64,000 bases of DNA from Robertmurraya massiliosenegalensis JC6 (GCF_000311725.1 NZ_HE978513.1:284252-348251), one strand, 5' to 3'; counted from the stretch's first letter, positions 21,343-31,229 are shown. Notes: generated by a model from the sequence alone, not told the origin. Numbers and translations are program-made.

Positions 21343-22458
21343 TTATCTTGTGTAGAATCCTGCGTTCTCTTCGTTAATCGATTTGTGTAGCGCCGCATTT
21401 AATCCATTGGCGAGGAGATTCGACATGTCTTCAATAAAGACATCGACTTCCTTTGGTGTCACCATGAGATTATGTCCAAGAGGAGAAAGAACTTCGGATA
21501 TTAATTTTCTTTTTTCCTCTTCTTCTAACGTTCCAATCATTCCTAAAAATGTTTTACGATGATGCTCCTCAGGTAAATCTTCATCTGTTAATTTTTTTCT
21601 TTTTCCAAACGTCATTCCAGCTGGGGCGAGAGCACGCGAAGGACGGTCCCCTTCTTTTAATTCCTTGCCAAAATGCTTTAAAATATAGTCAATCGTGTCA
21701 CTCGTAATCGAGACCGCATCGACAACGGTTGGTACACCGATCGCAATAACTGGAATTCCGAGCGTTTCCTTGCTTAATTCTTTCCGCTTATTTCCTACTC
21801 CTGAACCAGGATGAATTCCTGTATCGGAAATTTGAATCGTAGAGTTGACTCTGTCGATTGATCTGGAAGCGAGTGCGTCAATGGCAATAACGAAATCCGG
21901 CTTCGTCTTTTCTACAATGCCTCGAATAATATCACTTGTTTCGATCCCCGTTAGTCCCATCACCCCTGGAGCAATTGCGCTAACTGGTCGAAATCCTTCC
22001 TCTACACTTTCTGGCTGTAACTCATATAAATGCCTCGTAATGACTAGATTCTCACACACTTGAGGTCCAAGAGCATCAGGAGTGACATTCCAATTCCCTA
22101 ATCCGACTACTAAACAAGATGCATCCTCTTTAATTCCTAGCTCCTTCATAAAATGAGAGAATTCTAAGACAAAAGTATCTTCTACTTTTTGCTGAAGTTC
22201 CGTGTCCTGCTGCCTAATCCCAATTACTTCAAGAGTTAAATACTTCCCTTCTTTCTTCCCTATCGCCTCTGCTCCCTCTTTCGTAATTTCTACTAGGGAA
22301 ATTTTTATATCATTTTCCTCTTTCTCCTTTATGATCACACCCTCGATTTGTGAGAGATTCTCCTGTCCACGTACATTATCTTTTTCTCTTTCTGCAATAA
22401 CCATTTCTCTGGCTTCAACTGCTAAATCTGTTCTGACTGCAAATTGACTTAAATCCAT
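21343..22458 (-). CDS. gpr: Germination protease GPR
   Basis: A 371-residue aspartic-type endoprotease that degrades small acid-soluble spore proteins at the start of germination. It is made as a zymogen; the short N-terminal pro-region ends close to RTDLAVEA, a conserved stretch resembling the SASP cleavage site. The core motifs [14 protein letters not shown] and FVIAIDALA are conserved. ATG with AGGAGAGG. It is divergent from rpsT, as in B. subtilis. Confidence 0.97.
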   Translation of the reverse strand: MDLSQFAVRTDLAVEAREMVIAEREKDNVRGQENLSQIEGVIIKEKEENDIKISLVEITKEGAEAIGKKEGKYLTLEVIGIRQQDTELQQKVEDTFVLEFSHFMKELGIKEDASCLVVGLGNWNVTPDALGPQVCENLVITRHLYELQPESVEEGFRPVSAIAPGVMGLTGIETSDIIRGIVEKTKPDFVIAIDALASRSIDRVNSTIQISDTGIHPGSGVGNKRKELSKETLGIPVIAIGVPTVVDAVSITSDTIDYILKHFGKELKEGDRPSRALAPAGMTFGKRKKLTDEDLPEEHHRKTFLGMIGTLEEEEKRKLISEVLSPLGHNLMVTPKEVDVFIEDMSNLLANGLNAALHKSINEENAGFYTR

Positions 22459-22555
22459 TTTTACCTCTCCTTTCCTTCATATGTAATTTCTTCTAGTAAT
22501 TCCATAAAAAGATTGCTATTATCTAGCATTACCGTCATAAATCCAAAACATTCAT

Positions 22556-22584
22556 TTGAAAAAACATTTACTTTACCGTAAAAT
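22556..22584 (+). promoter_or_regulatory. Probable sigma-A promoter of rpsT
   Basis: TTGAAA, 17-bp spacer, TAAAAT. It would give a leader of about 115 bases before rpsT. Confidence 0.5.
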
Positions 22585-22707
22585 AAACAGATAGTATTGC
22601 AAAAGATATATCCGTTTGATAAAATATCTCTTGTTCTGCAATTTATGTTATGATTGTAAATATCGAGTTTTATATAATCTCGATTGCTTTTTCGGGAGGT
22701 GAATGGA

Positions 22708-22974
22708 ATGGCAAATATTAAATCTGCTATCAAGCGTGCTAAGACAAGTGAAGAGCGTAATGCTCATAACTCTACAGTTAAATCTGCAATGCGTACTGCT
22801 GTTAAAAAAGTAGAAGCTGCAGTTGTAAATAACGACGGAGCTACTGCAAAAGAAAGCTACGTAGAAGCTGCTAGAAAATTAGATAAGGCTGCTGCAAAAG
22901 GTCTTATCCACAAGAATGCTGCTGCTCGTAAAAAATCTCGTTTAGCAAAGAAGTTAAACTCTTTAAACGCATAA
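22708..22974 (+). CDS. rpsT: 30S ribosomal protein S20
   Basis: An 88-residue, lysine- and alanine-rich three-helix protein ([15 protein letters not shown]) that binds 16S rRNA helix 9 and helix 44 regions. ATG at 22708 with GGGAGGTGA; the frame is open eight codons upstream without a better SD. Monocistronic, with two stacked terminators behind it. Confidence 0.98.
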   Translation: MANIKSAIKRAKTSEERNAHNSTVKSAMRTAVKKVEAAVVNNDGATAKESYVEAARKLDKAAAKGLIHKNAAARKKSRLAKKLNSLNA

Positions 22975-22982
22975 TTGTGTCA

Positions 22983-23012
22983 GGCTATCTCCTAAAAGAT
23001 AGCCCTTATTTT
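22983..23012 (+). terminator. Terminator of rpsT
   Basis: GGCTATCT and AGATAGCC pair around CCTAAA, followed by a T-rich tract. Confidence 0.85.
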
Positions 23013-23017
23013 TGCAC

Positions 23018-23046
23018 AAAAAAGGAACCGTCGCGGTTCCTTTTTT
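23018..23046. terminator. Second, symmetric terminator hairpin
   Basis: Bases 23018-23030 and 23034-23046 form a perfect 13-bp stem (A6-GGAACCG) with a TCG loop. It has T tracts in both directions, serving rpsT as backup. Confidence 0.8.
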
Positions 23047-23103
23047 TAGTGAAAACGTTCATGATTAAGCCTTGTAGATATATGAAGCACTTAAAGTTTG
23101 GAC

Positions 23104-23278
23104 AATAAGAGGAATTTTCCCTGTTATAAACCTCAAGTGGGCTCGTTTCAAAGAAAATAAGCGAAGATTCCCCCTAAAAAAAACCGCCTATCTGCACATT
23201 TCTGGAAGCGATAGACGGAAATTCCCCTGATTTTTAGATTTACTAATCAACGGAAAATTTTCGGATAGTAATGCTTTT
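23104..23278. repeat. Intergenic GGAAAATT-type repeat cluster (rpsT-holA gap)
   Basis: Four degenerate units occur near 23110, 23165, 23217 and 23252, for example GGAAAATTTTCGG and the inverted form GAGGAATTTTCCCTGTTAT. The last reads ATAACAGGGAAAATTCC on the opposite strand, matching the units at 36436-36620. No gene is visible in 22975-23278 beyond terminators and these units. Confidence 0.55.
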
Positions 23279-24304
23279 TTATTTTCGACCTTGCAATTTA
23301 AATAAAAACATTTCAATGATCAATTCTTTATTCATCCCACCTGTTTTTGATTGGTAATCGGCATCGGCTAAAAGTTTCATGATTTCTGCTAGCTCTTCGT
23401 CCTTGAATAGCTTTGCCTGTCCTGCTGCTAGCTTTACGCGATATGGATGTGCCTTAATGAATCCAGCAATTTGCTGTTGCCCATAGCCTTTCCTCGCCAA
23501 TTCCTTTACTTGATAAAGTAATCGGAACTGTCCTGACAGAATCGACAAAATTTTGATTGGCTCTTCATTTTGCTTTAATAAATCATAATAAATGCGAAAA
23601 GCTTTATCGATCTTTCTTTGAACAATTTTCTCCACCAACTCAAAAATATTTTGCTCCAACGATCTTGATACTAAAGCATCTACCATAGAAACAGTAATGA
23701 CATTGCCTTCTGTCGTAGCATAGAGGGCAAGCTTGTCCACTTCTGTCGTAAGCATAAATAAATTTGTTCCAGCAAGAGCTAACATTTGCTCGACGGCATC
23801 CTCATTAATTGTTACATCGTTTAAAGCCGCACGATCTTTAACCCAAACTTTGAGTTCCTGTTCATTTAATCTTTTTGCCTCAACAATACTACCTTTTCTT
23901 TTCATTTCCTTCGTAATTTTTTTGCGTTCATCAAGCTTTTCGTATGACCCAGCGAATACGACGATCGAATAAGGAGCAGGCTCTTGTAAATACGCTTCTA
24001 ATTTAGCTATATTATGCTCGACCTTAGACTTTGACTTCTCTGCCGTAAGAAAGAAAGGATTATTCAATATAATTAGCCTTCGTTCTCCTAAAAAGGGGAA
24101 GGTCTCGGCATCCTCAAGGGCTACTTCTACTGGGGTCTCCTCTAAATCATATGTAGCAAAATTGAACTCCAATTCCTCCTCATTTAAGGCATATTTCATT
24201 AACAATTGCTTTGTTTCATTGATTAGAAAAGACTCACTTCCGTATACTACATATATAGGGGAAAGTTGCTTTTTCTTTATTTGTTTCCATACATCTAAAA
24301 CCAA
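23279..24304 (-). CDS. holA: DNA polymerase III subunit delta
   Basis: A 341-residue clamp-loader delta subunit (YqeN family), which opens the beta clamp as part of the tau/delta/delta-prime complex. An N-terminal AAA+-like fold without a functional Walker A, the conserved DAETFPFLGERRL segment near residue 70 and the C-terminal collar (LEQNIFELVEKI) are visible. The TTG at 24304 is chosen from GGAGAG six bases upstream and from family length; longer in-frame starts have no SD. Located between rpsT and comEC as in B. subtilis. Confidence 0.94.
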   Translation of the reverse strand: MVLDVWKQIKKKQLSPIYVVYGSESFLINETKQLLMKYALNEEELEFNFATYDLEETPVEVALEDAETFPFLGERRLIILNNPFFLTAEKSKSKVEHNIAKLEAYLQEPAPYSIVVFAGSYEKLDERKKITKEMKRKGSIVEAKRLNEQELKVWVKDRAALNDVTINEDAVEQMLALAGTNLFMLTTEVDKLALYATTEGNVITVSMVDALVSRSLEQNIFELVEKIVQRKIDKAFRIYYDLLKQNEEPIKILSILSGQFRLLYQVKELARKGYGQQQIAGFIKAHPYRVKLAAGQAKLFKDEELAEIMKLLADADYQSKTGGMNKELIIEMFLFKLQGRK

Positions 24305-24408
24305 TATTTTCTCTCCGTTCTTTAACATTCTTATATTAATCGTATAGAAGCACGGAGTTTTTGACAAGGGAGAAATATTCTAATGGCAGATTCCATACTA
24401 AAAGGGAA

Positions 24409-24427
24409 TTGGTTACGTAACAACCAA
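24409..24427. other. Inverted repeat in the holA-yqzM gap
   Basis: TTGGTT-ACGTAAC-AACCAA is a perfect 6-bp inverted repeat with GTTACGTAAC at its core. It lies in the 397-bp gap 24305-24701, where otherwise I see only the yqzM promoter. It could be an operator or remnant; no assignment. Confidence 0.35.
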
Positions 24428-24541
24428 CCCCCCTATTTATAGTAAACGCTAGCAAATAAGGCCTAGGATACTTACCCACTAGCGGTACAACCTTGTTAAT
24501 AATAGTGTAGCCGGATGATTGCAAACTATTTGTGACAACTC

Positions 24542-24570
24542 TTGTCAGTATAGGAAAAGTGGCTTATACT
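24542..24570 (+). promoter_or_regulatory. Probable sigma-A promoter of yqzM
   Basis: TTGTCA, 17-bp spacer, TATACT. The -35 box is half of a perfect inverted repeat TGACAA-CTC-TTGTCA (24533-24547), a possible operator. Confidence 0.6.
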
Positions 24571-24701
24571 AGAAAACGTCTACGTATTTAATTATCAAAC
24601 AGGAAGAAATTAAAAATACGAAGCTTTTTCATGCTTTCGTTCTCCAATTGTTTATTGCTTTATGAGGGCCATCTATTATAATGGAAATAGGAGGGGTTAT
24701 T

Positions 24702-24836
24702 GTGAATCCATTTGAAAAAGAAGTACAAAGCAAGCGCAATGACGCTATTGATTCAGGAGTAGGTTTTATCGTCTCTTTCGGTTTCTTTGCAACATTGTTC
24801 ATTATTGCTACCATCATTCAATTTATCGGATCATAA
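24702..24836 (+). CDS. yqzM: YqzM small membrane protein
   Basis: A 44-residue protein with a charged N-terminus (PFEKEVQSKRNDAIDSG) and one membrane segment (about residues 21-43). Strong resemblance to B. subtilis YqzM, which lies at the same place, opposite comEC. GTG start with GGAGGGG seven bases upstream. Function unknown. Confidence 0.9.
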   Translation: MNPFEKEVQSKRNDAIDSGVGFIVSFGFFATLFIIATIIQFIGS

Positions 24837-24855
24837 GTACATAGCATTGCCACTT

Positions 24856-24884
24856 GACTGCACCTTTTCGTGCAGTCTTTTTTA
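24856..24884 (+). terminator. Terminator between yqzM and comEC
   Basis: GACTGCAC and GTGCAGTC pair around CTTTTC, followed by TTTTTT. The T tract overlaps the comEC stop codon, so the convergent genes share it. Confidence 0.85.
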
Positions 24885-27236
24885 TTTGGCAGTCCCATTA
24901 AAATTCGCTTTTGCTTTATCATATGGTTTTCCGGTTAAAAAGGTTCCTTTCTCTTTTGTAAAACTAAAGCGGATGGCTCCATCCCTATCGGTTCTATAAA
25001 TAGTGATTTCACGCTCCTCCAGTTTGTTGATCACCTCTAGATGCGGATGGCCAAAGCGATTATCCTTTCCGGCTGATATGAGCGCAACCGTTGGTCTTAA
25101 ATGATCCAGCCACGAATCAGAAGTCGAGGTTTTACTTCCATGATGGCCAACTTTTAAGACATCAATTTGTAAGTTGGGATAGGCTGCAAGTAATTGACTC
25201 TCACCCACTTCCTCCAAATCCCCCGTAAACATCCATTTCAATCCCCCTAATTCTGTATAAACGACGATAGACTGGTCATTTCGTTCCAATCCTACACTTG
25301 TGGATGGGGACAAAATATGGAAGCTATGACCATTGACCTTCCAACTCTCTCCGTTTTGAGTAAAATGAACTGATATATCTTTCTCCTTAGCAAGCTCAAG
25401 CAATTCCACTTCAAGATTAGCCCTATTTTCGGCGACGGGAAGAACCATTTCCTTCACCTTCATCTCCTTTAAAACGGCTGTTGCTCCACCTACATGATCC
25501 ATATCTCCATGAGTTAAAATGAGCTTATCAAGAGTGGTGATCCCCTTACTTTTTAAGTATGGAATAAGCACATCTTGACCTACTTCAAATGGATTTCTTC
25601 GCTTCATCCACTCTTCTTGCGGAAATTGAATGGTTCCTCCTGTATCAATTAAATATATTCCCTTATTCTTAGGCAGTTGGATTAAAATACTATCCCCTTG
25701 TCCCACATCAATCATTGTAATTTCTCCTGGCGAATAGTACTTTTCAATAACAAAGGGAGCGCTTAGAAAAATGAATAAGAGGAAGAACCTAATATACATC
25801 TGTGTTCTCGTTCTCCATTTTTCCCACAAATAGAAACCATATGGAATTCCAATACACAAAATGATGAGAGAAATCGAGGTTGGTCTTCCAAGAACCAATG
25901 TATTAAAAGGAAATTTAGAGAGCCATAAGGTAATCGAATTTAAGAGTTGAAAATTAAAGTCTAAGAAGGACGCGAGCGGATTGAGCAACTCTCCAAAAAG
26001 AAGGGATAAAATATACCAAAGAAGACATAACGGCAAGATAATAACCGAATAAAGAGGGATAAAAAATAGATTTGCTATCAAAGAAACAAGGGAAAATTCA
26101 TAAAAATGATAGAGCATGATCGGAATGGAAGCAATTTGAGAAATGACAGAGGTCACACAAAGTAGCAAAAGCGGTCGATCCATATATCGACTTAAAATCG
26201 CACGAGACAAAACGAGAGAAAAACTGACCGTAAAGGAAAGTTGGAAGCCCACATCATAAATAGCAAACGGTGAAATAAATAAATATACCGTTAATACAAT
26301 GCTAATAATGTCTGCCGGATTGAGTTTTTTCCTTCTCATTTTGAGTATAAGTAATGCCAAAAACATCATAAAACAGGCGCGAATGACAGATGGAGCTCCA
26401 CCTGTCAAAATGATATAGATAGGTAAAAATACGATTAAAATCGTCATCATCTTTTCTCTAGAAATATGAGCCCGTAGGCCAACTAGAAATAAAATGCCCA
26501 TTAACATTCCAACATGAAGCCCAGAGATCGCTAGTAAATGGATAATGCCGAGTCTTTGGTAAGCAACTATTAAATCTTGCTCAATAAATTGTCGATCACC
26601 AAACACGAGAGCAATTGCTAGAGGAGCTGAATTTTCGGGGAATTGCTCGTTGATAAATTGAATTCCCTTTTGCCTTATTTTTTGAAAAAAGAAGAGAGGC
26701 CCGGTTTGTTCATGGCAGTGTTCTAAATTTAACTGTTTTACATCTAAAATCCAAAATATTTGCTCGTTTTGCAAATAATGCTGATAGTTGAACATGTTCG
26801 GATTACCCGGTCGTTCCGGTTTTTTTAGTTGTCCTTGTACCTGACATCTTGAACCGACGGATAGATTTGAGAACTCATCCTTTTCCAGCGGACTTGTGAG
26901 CCGATAGTGAAGTACAAGCTTTTCTTTAGATTTAATATCCTCGGCGTACGTCGAGAAGAAATTTCCGTCTACTTTCATTGGATGTTGAAGGGTGACGGTA
27001 AACTCTGTTTCTGCTCCTGTCATCTGCGATTGATTTTTGTCTTCATAGGTTTTTGCATGTACAAAAAGGAAAAAGAAGATACTGATTAAAATCAGGAGTT
27101 GTTTTGGTGAAAATCGATTGAGGAATAAAAGAAAGAAGAAAAGAAGAAAAAAAACAGCCAGAAAAAAGAGACCCTCTAAAGCAGCTAAAATTCCAAAAAG
27201 TGAAGCCAACCCAATGAATATATATGTATTTTTCAA
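24882..27236 (-). CDS. comEC: DNA uptake channel ComEC
   Basis: A 784-residue polytopic protein that carries single-stranded DNA across the membrane in competence. It has N-terminal membrane segments, an extracellular OB-like DUF4131 domain (about 80-200), the competence-domain channel (about 210-480, with LLAISGLHVGML) and a C-terminal metallo-beta-lactamase domain (from about 530) holding THGDMDHVGG. The TTG at 27236 is chosen because GGGGAGG precedes it; an ATG five codons upstream overlaps this SD. Confidence 0.95.
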   Translation of the reverse strand: MKNTYIFIGLASLFGILAALEGLFFLAVFFLLFFFLLFLNRFSPKQLLILISIFFFLFVHAKTYEDKNQSQMTGAETEFTVTLQHPMKVDGNFFSTYAEDIKSKEKLVLHYRLTSPLEKDEFSNLSVGSRCQVQGQLKKPERPGNPNMFNYQHYLQNEQIFWILDVKQLNLEHCHEQTGPLFFFQKIRQKGIQFINEQFPENSAPLAIALVFGDRQFIEQDLIVAYQRLGIIHLLAISGLHVGMLMGILFLVGLRAHISREKMMTILIVFLPIYIILTGGAPSVIRACFMMFLALLILKMRRKKLNPADIISIVLTVYLFISPFAIYDVGFQLSFTVSFSLVLSRAILSRYMDRPLLLLCVTSVISQIASIPIMLYHFYEFSLVSLIANLFFIPLYSVIILPLCLLWYILSLLFGELLNPLASFLDFNFQLLNSITLWLSKFPFNTLVLGRPTSISLIILCIGIPYGFYLWEKWRTRTQMYIRFFLLFIFLSAPFVIEKYYSPGEITMIDVGQGDSILIQLPKNKGIYLIDTGGTIQFPQEEWMKRRNPFEVGQDVLIPYLKSKGITTLDKLILTHGDMDHVGGATAVLKEMKVKEMVLPVAENRANLEVELLELAKEKDISVHFTQNGESWKVNGHSFHILSPSTSVGLERNDQSIVVYTELGGLKWMFTGDLEEVGESQLLAAYPNLQIDVLKVGHHGSKTSTSDSWLDHLRPTVALISAGKDNRFGHPHLEVINKLEEREITIYRTDRDGAIRFSFTKEKGTFLTGKPYDKAKANFNGTAK

Positions 27237-27260
27237 TAAAAACCTCCCCATTCAAAAGGA

Positions 27261-27276
27261 GGAGGCATATGCCTCC
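27261..27276. other. Perfect palindrome between comEB and comEC
   Basis: GGAGGCATATGCCTCC folds as a 6-bp stem with an ATAT loop and lies just 5' of the comEC SD. It may tune comEC translation or be a weak attenuator. Confidence 0.4.
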
Positions 27277-27283
27277 AACACTC

Positions 27284-27784
27284 TTATAAAGGTTGAAAAT
27301 CCCACTTTAAACCACCAGTAGAATTTCTCATTTCATCGTTATAATTTTCGATTTGGACATCCATTTTTATCGCTTCAACATGACTGATTTCAAGAAGATG
27401 ATAGCAGTAATCATGATTTTTATAATCATAGTTATAATAAATTTTCGTAATTCCTGCCTGAAGAATTTTCTTCATACAATGAACACATGGAAAATGCGTC
27501 ACATAAATTTGACTTCCTTTTGTAGATACCCCTTGTAAGGCACATTGTAAAATTGCATTTTCTTCTGCATGAAGACATCTTAAACAGTGGTTATCCTCAA
27601 CGTAACAACCTGCATCGATACAATGGTCTTCTCCACTAATTCCACCGTTATAGCCTGTACTAATAATTCGATTATTTTTGACAAGCACTGAACCGACATT
27701 TAGGCGATTGCAGGTACTCCTCATACTAATAAGATGGGCATTTAGCATAAAGTACTGATCCCAAGTTAATCTGTTTTCGTTCAA
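27284..27784 (-). CDS. comEB: ComEB, dCMP deaminase family protein
   Basis: A 166-residue zinc-dependent deaminase of the dCMP deaminase family. The zinc/catalytic HAE lies in CLHAEENAIL and the two zinc cysteines in PCVHC. It is not required for DNA uptake in B. subtilis despite its place in the comE operon, although it has been linked to localisation of competence proteins. The TTG at 27784 has AAAGGGTGA upstream; a GTG three codons earlier is an alternative. Shorter than the 189-residue B. subtilis protein at the C-terminus. Confidence 0.9.
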   Translation of the reverse strand: MNENRLTWDQYFMLNAHLISMRSTCNRLNVGSVLVKNNRIISTGYNGGISGEDHCIDAGCYVEDNHCLRCLHAEENAILQCALQGVSTKGSQIYVTHFPCVHCMKKILQAGITKIYYNYDYKNHDYCYHLLEISHVEAIKMDVQIENYNDEMRNSTGGLKWDFQPL

Positions 27785-27895
27785 CTGACTCACCCTTTAC
27801 TCTGACTTATCTTTTAGTTTAATGGGAAATGAGAAGGCTCGTCAATTTCAAATTATACTTGTTAGTGAAAAATCACTGTTCCTAACATACAAGAT

Positions 27896-28513
27896 CTAGT
27901 TAACGGTTATGCTTTCCTGTAATTTTTCAAATGTTTTTTGCCCAAATCCGCTAATCGACATAATATCCTCAATTGTTTTAAAACCACCATTGCTTTCTCG
28001 ATATTCAATAATCGCCTCTGCCTTTGCTGGCCCTATTCCAGGAAGGGTTTCTAATTCAGTAGAACTAGCCTTATTGATATTGATTTTCTGATTTGCAGTG
28101 TCACTCCCATCTCCTGAAAAACCCAACTCCATTTCATCCCCTTCTTCCCCAATCAGCGGAACATAAACAACCATTTCATCAGTCACTCTCATGGCAAAAT
28201 TGGTTGCGGATGAGTTAGCTTCATCAGTCACTCCTCCCGCTTTGTCAATCACATCCTTGACCCTGTCACCTACGGTTGCCTTATACACACCTGGTTGATG
28301 GACCGCACCTTTTACATCGACCAATATCTCCTGTTCTCCTTGTTCTTTTGTTTCCTCCACCTCTTGGAATGGTTCTTCAATAGACTCCCACCCTTCATCC
28401 ACGTTCTCCTTTTCTGTAGACCAAACGGTAGAAAACAAATAATAGCCAAAAAGTCCAATTACACCAACAGCTGTGGCAATATATTTTTTATGCTCTTTTA
28501 TCCACTCTAACAT
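27896..28513 (-). CDS. comEA: DNA receptor ComEA
   Basis: A 205-residue membrane-anchored DNA receptor for transformation. It has a membrane segment at residues 11-28, an acidic linker, a SLBB domain (about 60-120, GAVHQPGVYKAT) and two C-terminal helix-hairpin-helix motifs (about 143-205, NKASSTELETLPGIGPAKA). First gene of comEA-comEB-comEC; comER is divergent. The acidic linker is longer than usual. Confidence 0.95.
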   Translation of the reverse strand: MLEWIKEHKKYIATAVGVIGLFGYYLFSTVWSTEKENVDEGWESIEEPFQEVEETKEQGEQEILVDVKGAVHQPGVYKATVGDRVKDVIDKAGGVTDEANSSATNFAMRVTDEMVVYVPLIGEEGDEMELGFSGDGSDTANQKININKASSTELETLPGIGPAKAEAIIEYRESNGGFKTIEDIMSISGFGQKTFEKLQESITVN

Positions 28514-28616
28514 CAGCTATCTTCCTTTCTTTGACATAATTCAATAGAGAAATTCATATCGTTATAGCAATGGGTTAATTGTGAGATTTTCTAAATATAG
28601 AAGGAGGGTTGTAACC

Positions 28617-29465
28617 ATGAAAATTGGGGTCATTGGTACAGGTAACATGGGGAGAATTGTGATCGAGGCATTTATCGACGGAAAAGCCATATCCCCTTCT
28701 TCGCTCATTATTACGAATCGTACAATATCAAAAGCGATTGCCATTCAAGAGCTTTATCCTGACATAATCGTTCTCAATTCAGTCGAAGAGGTAGCAAAAG
28801 CTGCGGATCTTCTTCTACTTTGTGTAAAACCAGGAAATATGTATACTGTCATTAACCAAATTCAGCCTTTTTTAACTAAGGAGAAATGCGTCGTTTCCAT
28901 AACAAGTCCGATCAGTGTTACATTGCTTGATTCTCATCTTCCATGTTCTACAGCTAGAGCAATCCCGAGCATCACCAATCGAGCACTGGCAGGGGTCTCG
29001 CTCCTCACCTTCAGTGAAAAATGCGAGCGGCATTGGCACAAAACGATAAGTGAACTCTTTAGTCGCATTTCAATCCCTCTTATCATTGATGAGAATATCA
29101 CCCGCGTTTCATCTGATATCGTCAGTTGCGGACCGGCATTCTTCACGTATTTAACGAGAAGATTTATAGATGCTGCGGTCTCAGAGACAAATATCGACCG
29201 CAAGACTGCCACAAAAATGACAAGTGAAATGCTGATTGGACTTGGGTCGCTCCTTAGTAAAGAATTCTACACATTGGAGTCATTGCAAGAAAAGGTGACG
29301 GTAAAAGGTGGGGTAACTGGAGAAGGGATTACCGTTTTAGAAAATGAACTTGGAAAAGTATTCGAACATCTTTTTCAGGCTACACATGCGAAGTTTGATG
29401 AAGATTTAAAAGAGGTAAATACGGCTTTTTCAAGAACCGAAGAGCATAAAAGCCCAAGGTATTAA
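28617..29465 (+). CDS. comER: ComER, pyrroline-5-carboxylate reductase-like protein
   Basis: A 282-residue ProC-family protein, divergent from comEA as in B. subtilis. The N-terminal Rossmann motif (GVIGTGNMG) and the dimerisation domain are complete. It is dispensable for competence; an effect on sporulation has been reported in some species. ATG at 28617 with AGGAGGG. Whether it reduces pyrroline-5-carboxylate is unproven. Confidence 0.9.
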   Translation: MKIGVIGTGNMGRIVIEAFIDGKAISPSSLIITNRTISKAIAIQELYPDIIVLNSVEEVAKAADLLLLCVKPGNMYTVINQIQPFLTKEKCVVSITSPISVTLLDSHLPCSTARAIPSITNRALAGVSLLTFSEKCERHWHKTISELFSRISIPLIIDENITRVSSDIVSCGPAFFTYLTRRFIDAAVSETNIDRKTATKMTSEMLIGLGSLLSKEFYTLESLQEKVTVKGGVTGEGITVLENELGKVFEHLFQATHAKFDEDLKEVNTAFSRTEEHKSPRY

Positions 29466-29532
29466 ACTATAAATTCGACTTTAGAAAAGAAAATCCTTCA
29501 AAATAATTGAAAAAATATCACATTTTTGTGTC

Positions 29533-29566
29533 AAAAAGAGGGAGTCAATACGACCCCCTCTTTACT
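29533..29566. terminator. Bidirectional terminator between comER and yqeM
   Basis: AAAGAGGG and CCCTCTTT pair around an inner GTC/GAC stem; T-rich tracts lie on both sides. The genes converge. Confidence 0.75.
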
Positions 29567-30309
29567 CATTTTTTATGTCCTGCTATGAAGAATACACGTT
29601 CAGAATGAGCAGTCGGTTCACCTTCGAAATCACCGATTTTTTCAAGGACAGCAAAACCAGCGTCATCTAACCATTGCTCATAGGTTTCGATTGAAAAAGT
29701 TCTTTGTGAATGATTTTCATCAATCCGATCATATTTACCTGTTGCATCCTCCACAAAGAATGTTAACTCATGATCGACACTATGAGGGGATTCTCCCTCA
29801 AAACAGTTCCAAATGTAACAGATATTTCCATCATCATATGTAAATGTTTGCTCCATAAACACTTCATTCATTTTATAAAGGGAATGGACATCAAAAATAA
29901 ATAAGCCATCATCTTTTAAAAACTGCTTAATTTGAGCGAATGTTTGCTTCACTTCATCCTCTGTTTGCAAATAATTTAAGGAGTCGCAAAAGATGCCGAT
30001 GAGATCATACGTCGTGATTAAATCAAGTTCAGCCATATTTTGTTGAAAAAACTCAATCGTCATTCCCCATTCAACGGCTTTTGCCTGTGCAACTGTGAGC
30101 ATATCCTCAGATAAATCAACTCCAGTCACATCATAGCCTTCCTTTTCAAGTCGTATCGATAATTCACCGGTCCCACAAGCAAGATCTAACAGCTTCTTTC
30201 CAGCCAAATTGTATTTTTCACAACGCTCATGAATGATACGGACCCATTGTTCATACGGGACGTCTTTCATTAATTCATCATACAAATAGGCAAATCGTTC
30301 ATAGGTCAT
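29566..30309 (-). CDS. yqeM: SAM-dependent methyltransferase YqeM
   Basis: A 247-residue class I methyltransferase. SAM motif I is LLDLACGTGELS near residue 40; the acidic end of strand 2 is GVDLSEDM. It resembles MTA70/UbiE-type small-molecule methyltransferases and the substrate is unknown. It overlaps rsfS by 4 bp and closes the yqeG-yqeM run. Confidence 0.85.
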   Translation of the reverse strand: MTYERFAYLYDELMKDVPYEQWVRIIHERCEKYNLAGKKLLDLACGTGELSIRLEKEGYDVTGVDLSEDMLTVAQAKAVEWGMTIEFFQQNMAELDLITTYDLIGIFCDSLNYLQTEDEVKQTFAQIKQFLKDDGLFIFDVHSLYKMNEVFMEQTFTYDDGNICYIWNCFEGESPHSVDHELTFFVEDATGKYDRIDENHSQRTFSIETYEQWLDDAGFAVLEKIGDFEGEPTAHSERVFFIAGHKK

Positions 30310-30659
30310 GTGAGCTCACTCTGAATATTAAGAGTAGGCGCATCTCCCCATAGTCGTTCTAAATTATAATATCTTCGTTCATCACGATGGAAGACATGGG
30401 CGACAACATCACCGAGATCAATTAAAATCCATTTTGCCTCGTCAAACCCTTCCATTCTTTTTACATCATGGCCATTTTCAACAGCTTTGTCTTTAATTTC
30501 ACGAGCGATCGCTTGGACTTGTTTGTCAGAATTTCCGTGACAAATTAAAAAGTACTCTGCTATTAAAGAAATCCCTTTCATATCAAGCGCAACAATATCT
30601 TCTGCACGCTTATCGTCTGCTGCCTTTACTGCCATCGTTAATAATTGATTATCATTCAT
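30306..30659 (-). CDS. rsfS: Ribosomal silencing factor RsfS
   Basis: A 117-residue RsfS/Iojap protein that binds L14 on the 50S subunit and prevents subunit joining under nutrient limitation. The conserved GDVVAHVFHRDERRYYNLE segment is intact near the C-terminus. It is adjacent to yqeK with no gap and overlaps yqeM. Confidence 0.96.
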   Translation of the reverse strand: MNDNQLLTMAVKAADDKRAEDIVALDMKGISLIAEYFLICHGNSDKQVQAIAREIKDKAVENGHDVKRMEGFDEAKWILIDLGDVVAHVFHRDERRYYNLERLWGDAPTLNIQSELT

Positions 30660-31229
30660 CTACTCAGTCCTCCTGTTTGCAATTAGATCATTGTACGTAT
30701 GAAATGTATCCGGGAATACAGGTTGGTTTTTCTTCATCAAAAAGAAAATCGTGTTTTGTACTGCTTTAATGAGGGCTAGTTGCAAATCGTCTTTCGCTAA
30801 CTCTCTTACTTCCTCAACTCCAGGAAAACGTCGGCCTGGCTCAATATAGTCTGCCAAATAAATGACTTTTTCAAGCAACGTCATTCCTACACGACCTGAA
30901 GTATGGTATTTGATTGCATCTAGAACGTCTATATCCGTGATCCCTACTTCTTTTTTCACAAGAAAAGCGCCCACTGGAGCATGCCATAACTCGCTGTTAT
31001 ACTGAAGCAATTCAGGTGACATTTTTTCCTCAATAATAATTTGCTTCATTTCATCTTTCGGCCGAAATTTTGCATAATCATGAAATATAGCAGCGCTTTC
31101 AGCCTTCTGCTCTTCAGCCCCATACTTTCGAGCTAAAAGGATCGCCGTTTCCATTACACCGATCGTATGTTCATATCGATGGTCAGTTAAATGTGGTTTC
31201 ACAATCGCCAGTGCTTCATTTCGATTCAT
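30660..31229 (-). CDS. yqeK: Symmetrical Ap4A hydrolase YqeK (HD domain)
   Basis: A 189-residue HD-domain phosphohydrolase. Metal ligands are visible as RYEHTIGV (H) and FHDYAKF (HD), with later H and D residues. YqeK enzymes split diadenosine tetraphosphate to two ADP. It overlaps nadD by 14 bp; linked expression fits removal of stress dinucleotides made by tRNA synthetases. Confidence 0.93.
   Translation of the reverse strand: MNRNEALAIVKPHLTDHRYEHTIGVMETAILLARKYGAEEQKAESAAIFHDYAKFRPKDEMKQIIIEEKMSPELLQYNSELWHAPVGAFLVKKEVGITDIDVLDAIKYHTSGRVGMTLLEKVIYLADYIEPGRRFPGVEEVRELAKDDLQLALIKAVQNTIFFLMKKNQPVFPDTFHTYNDLIANRRTE

Noticed and set aside
24629-24817. 62-codon minus-strand frame over yqzM
   Set aside because: Antisense to the recognisable 44-residue YqzM with its GTG and SD.
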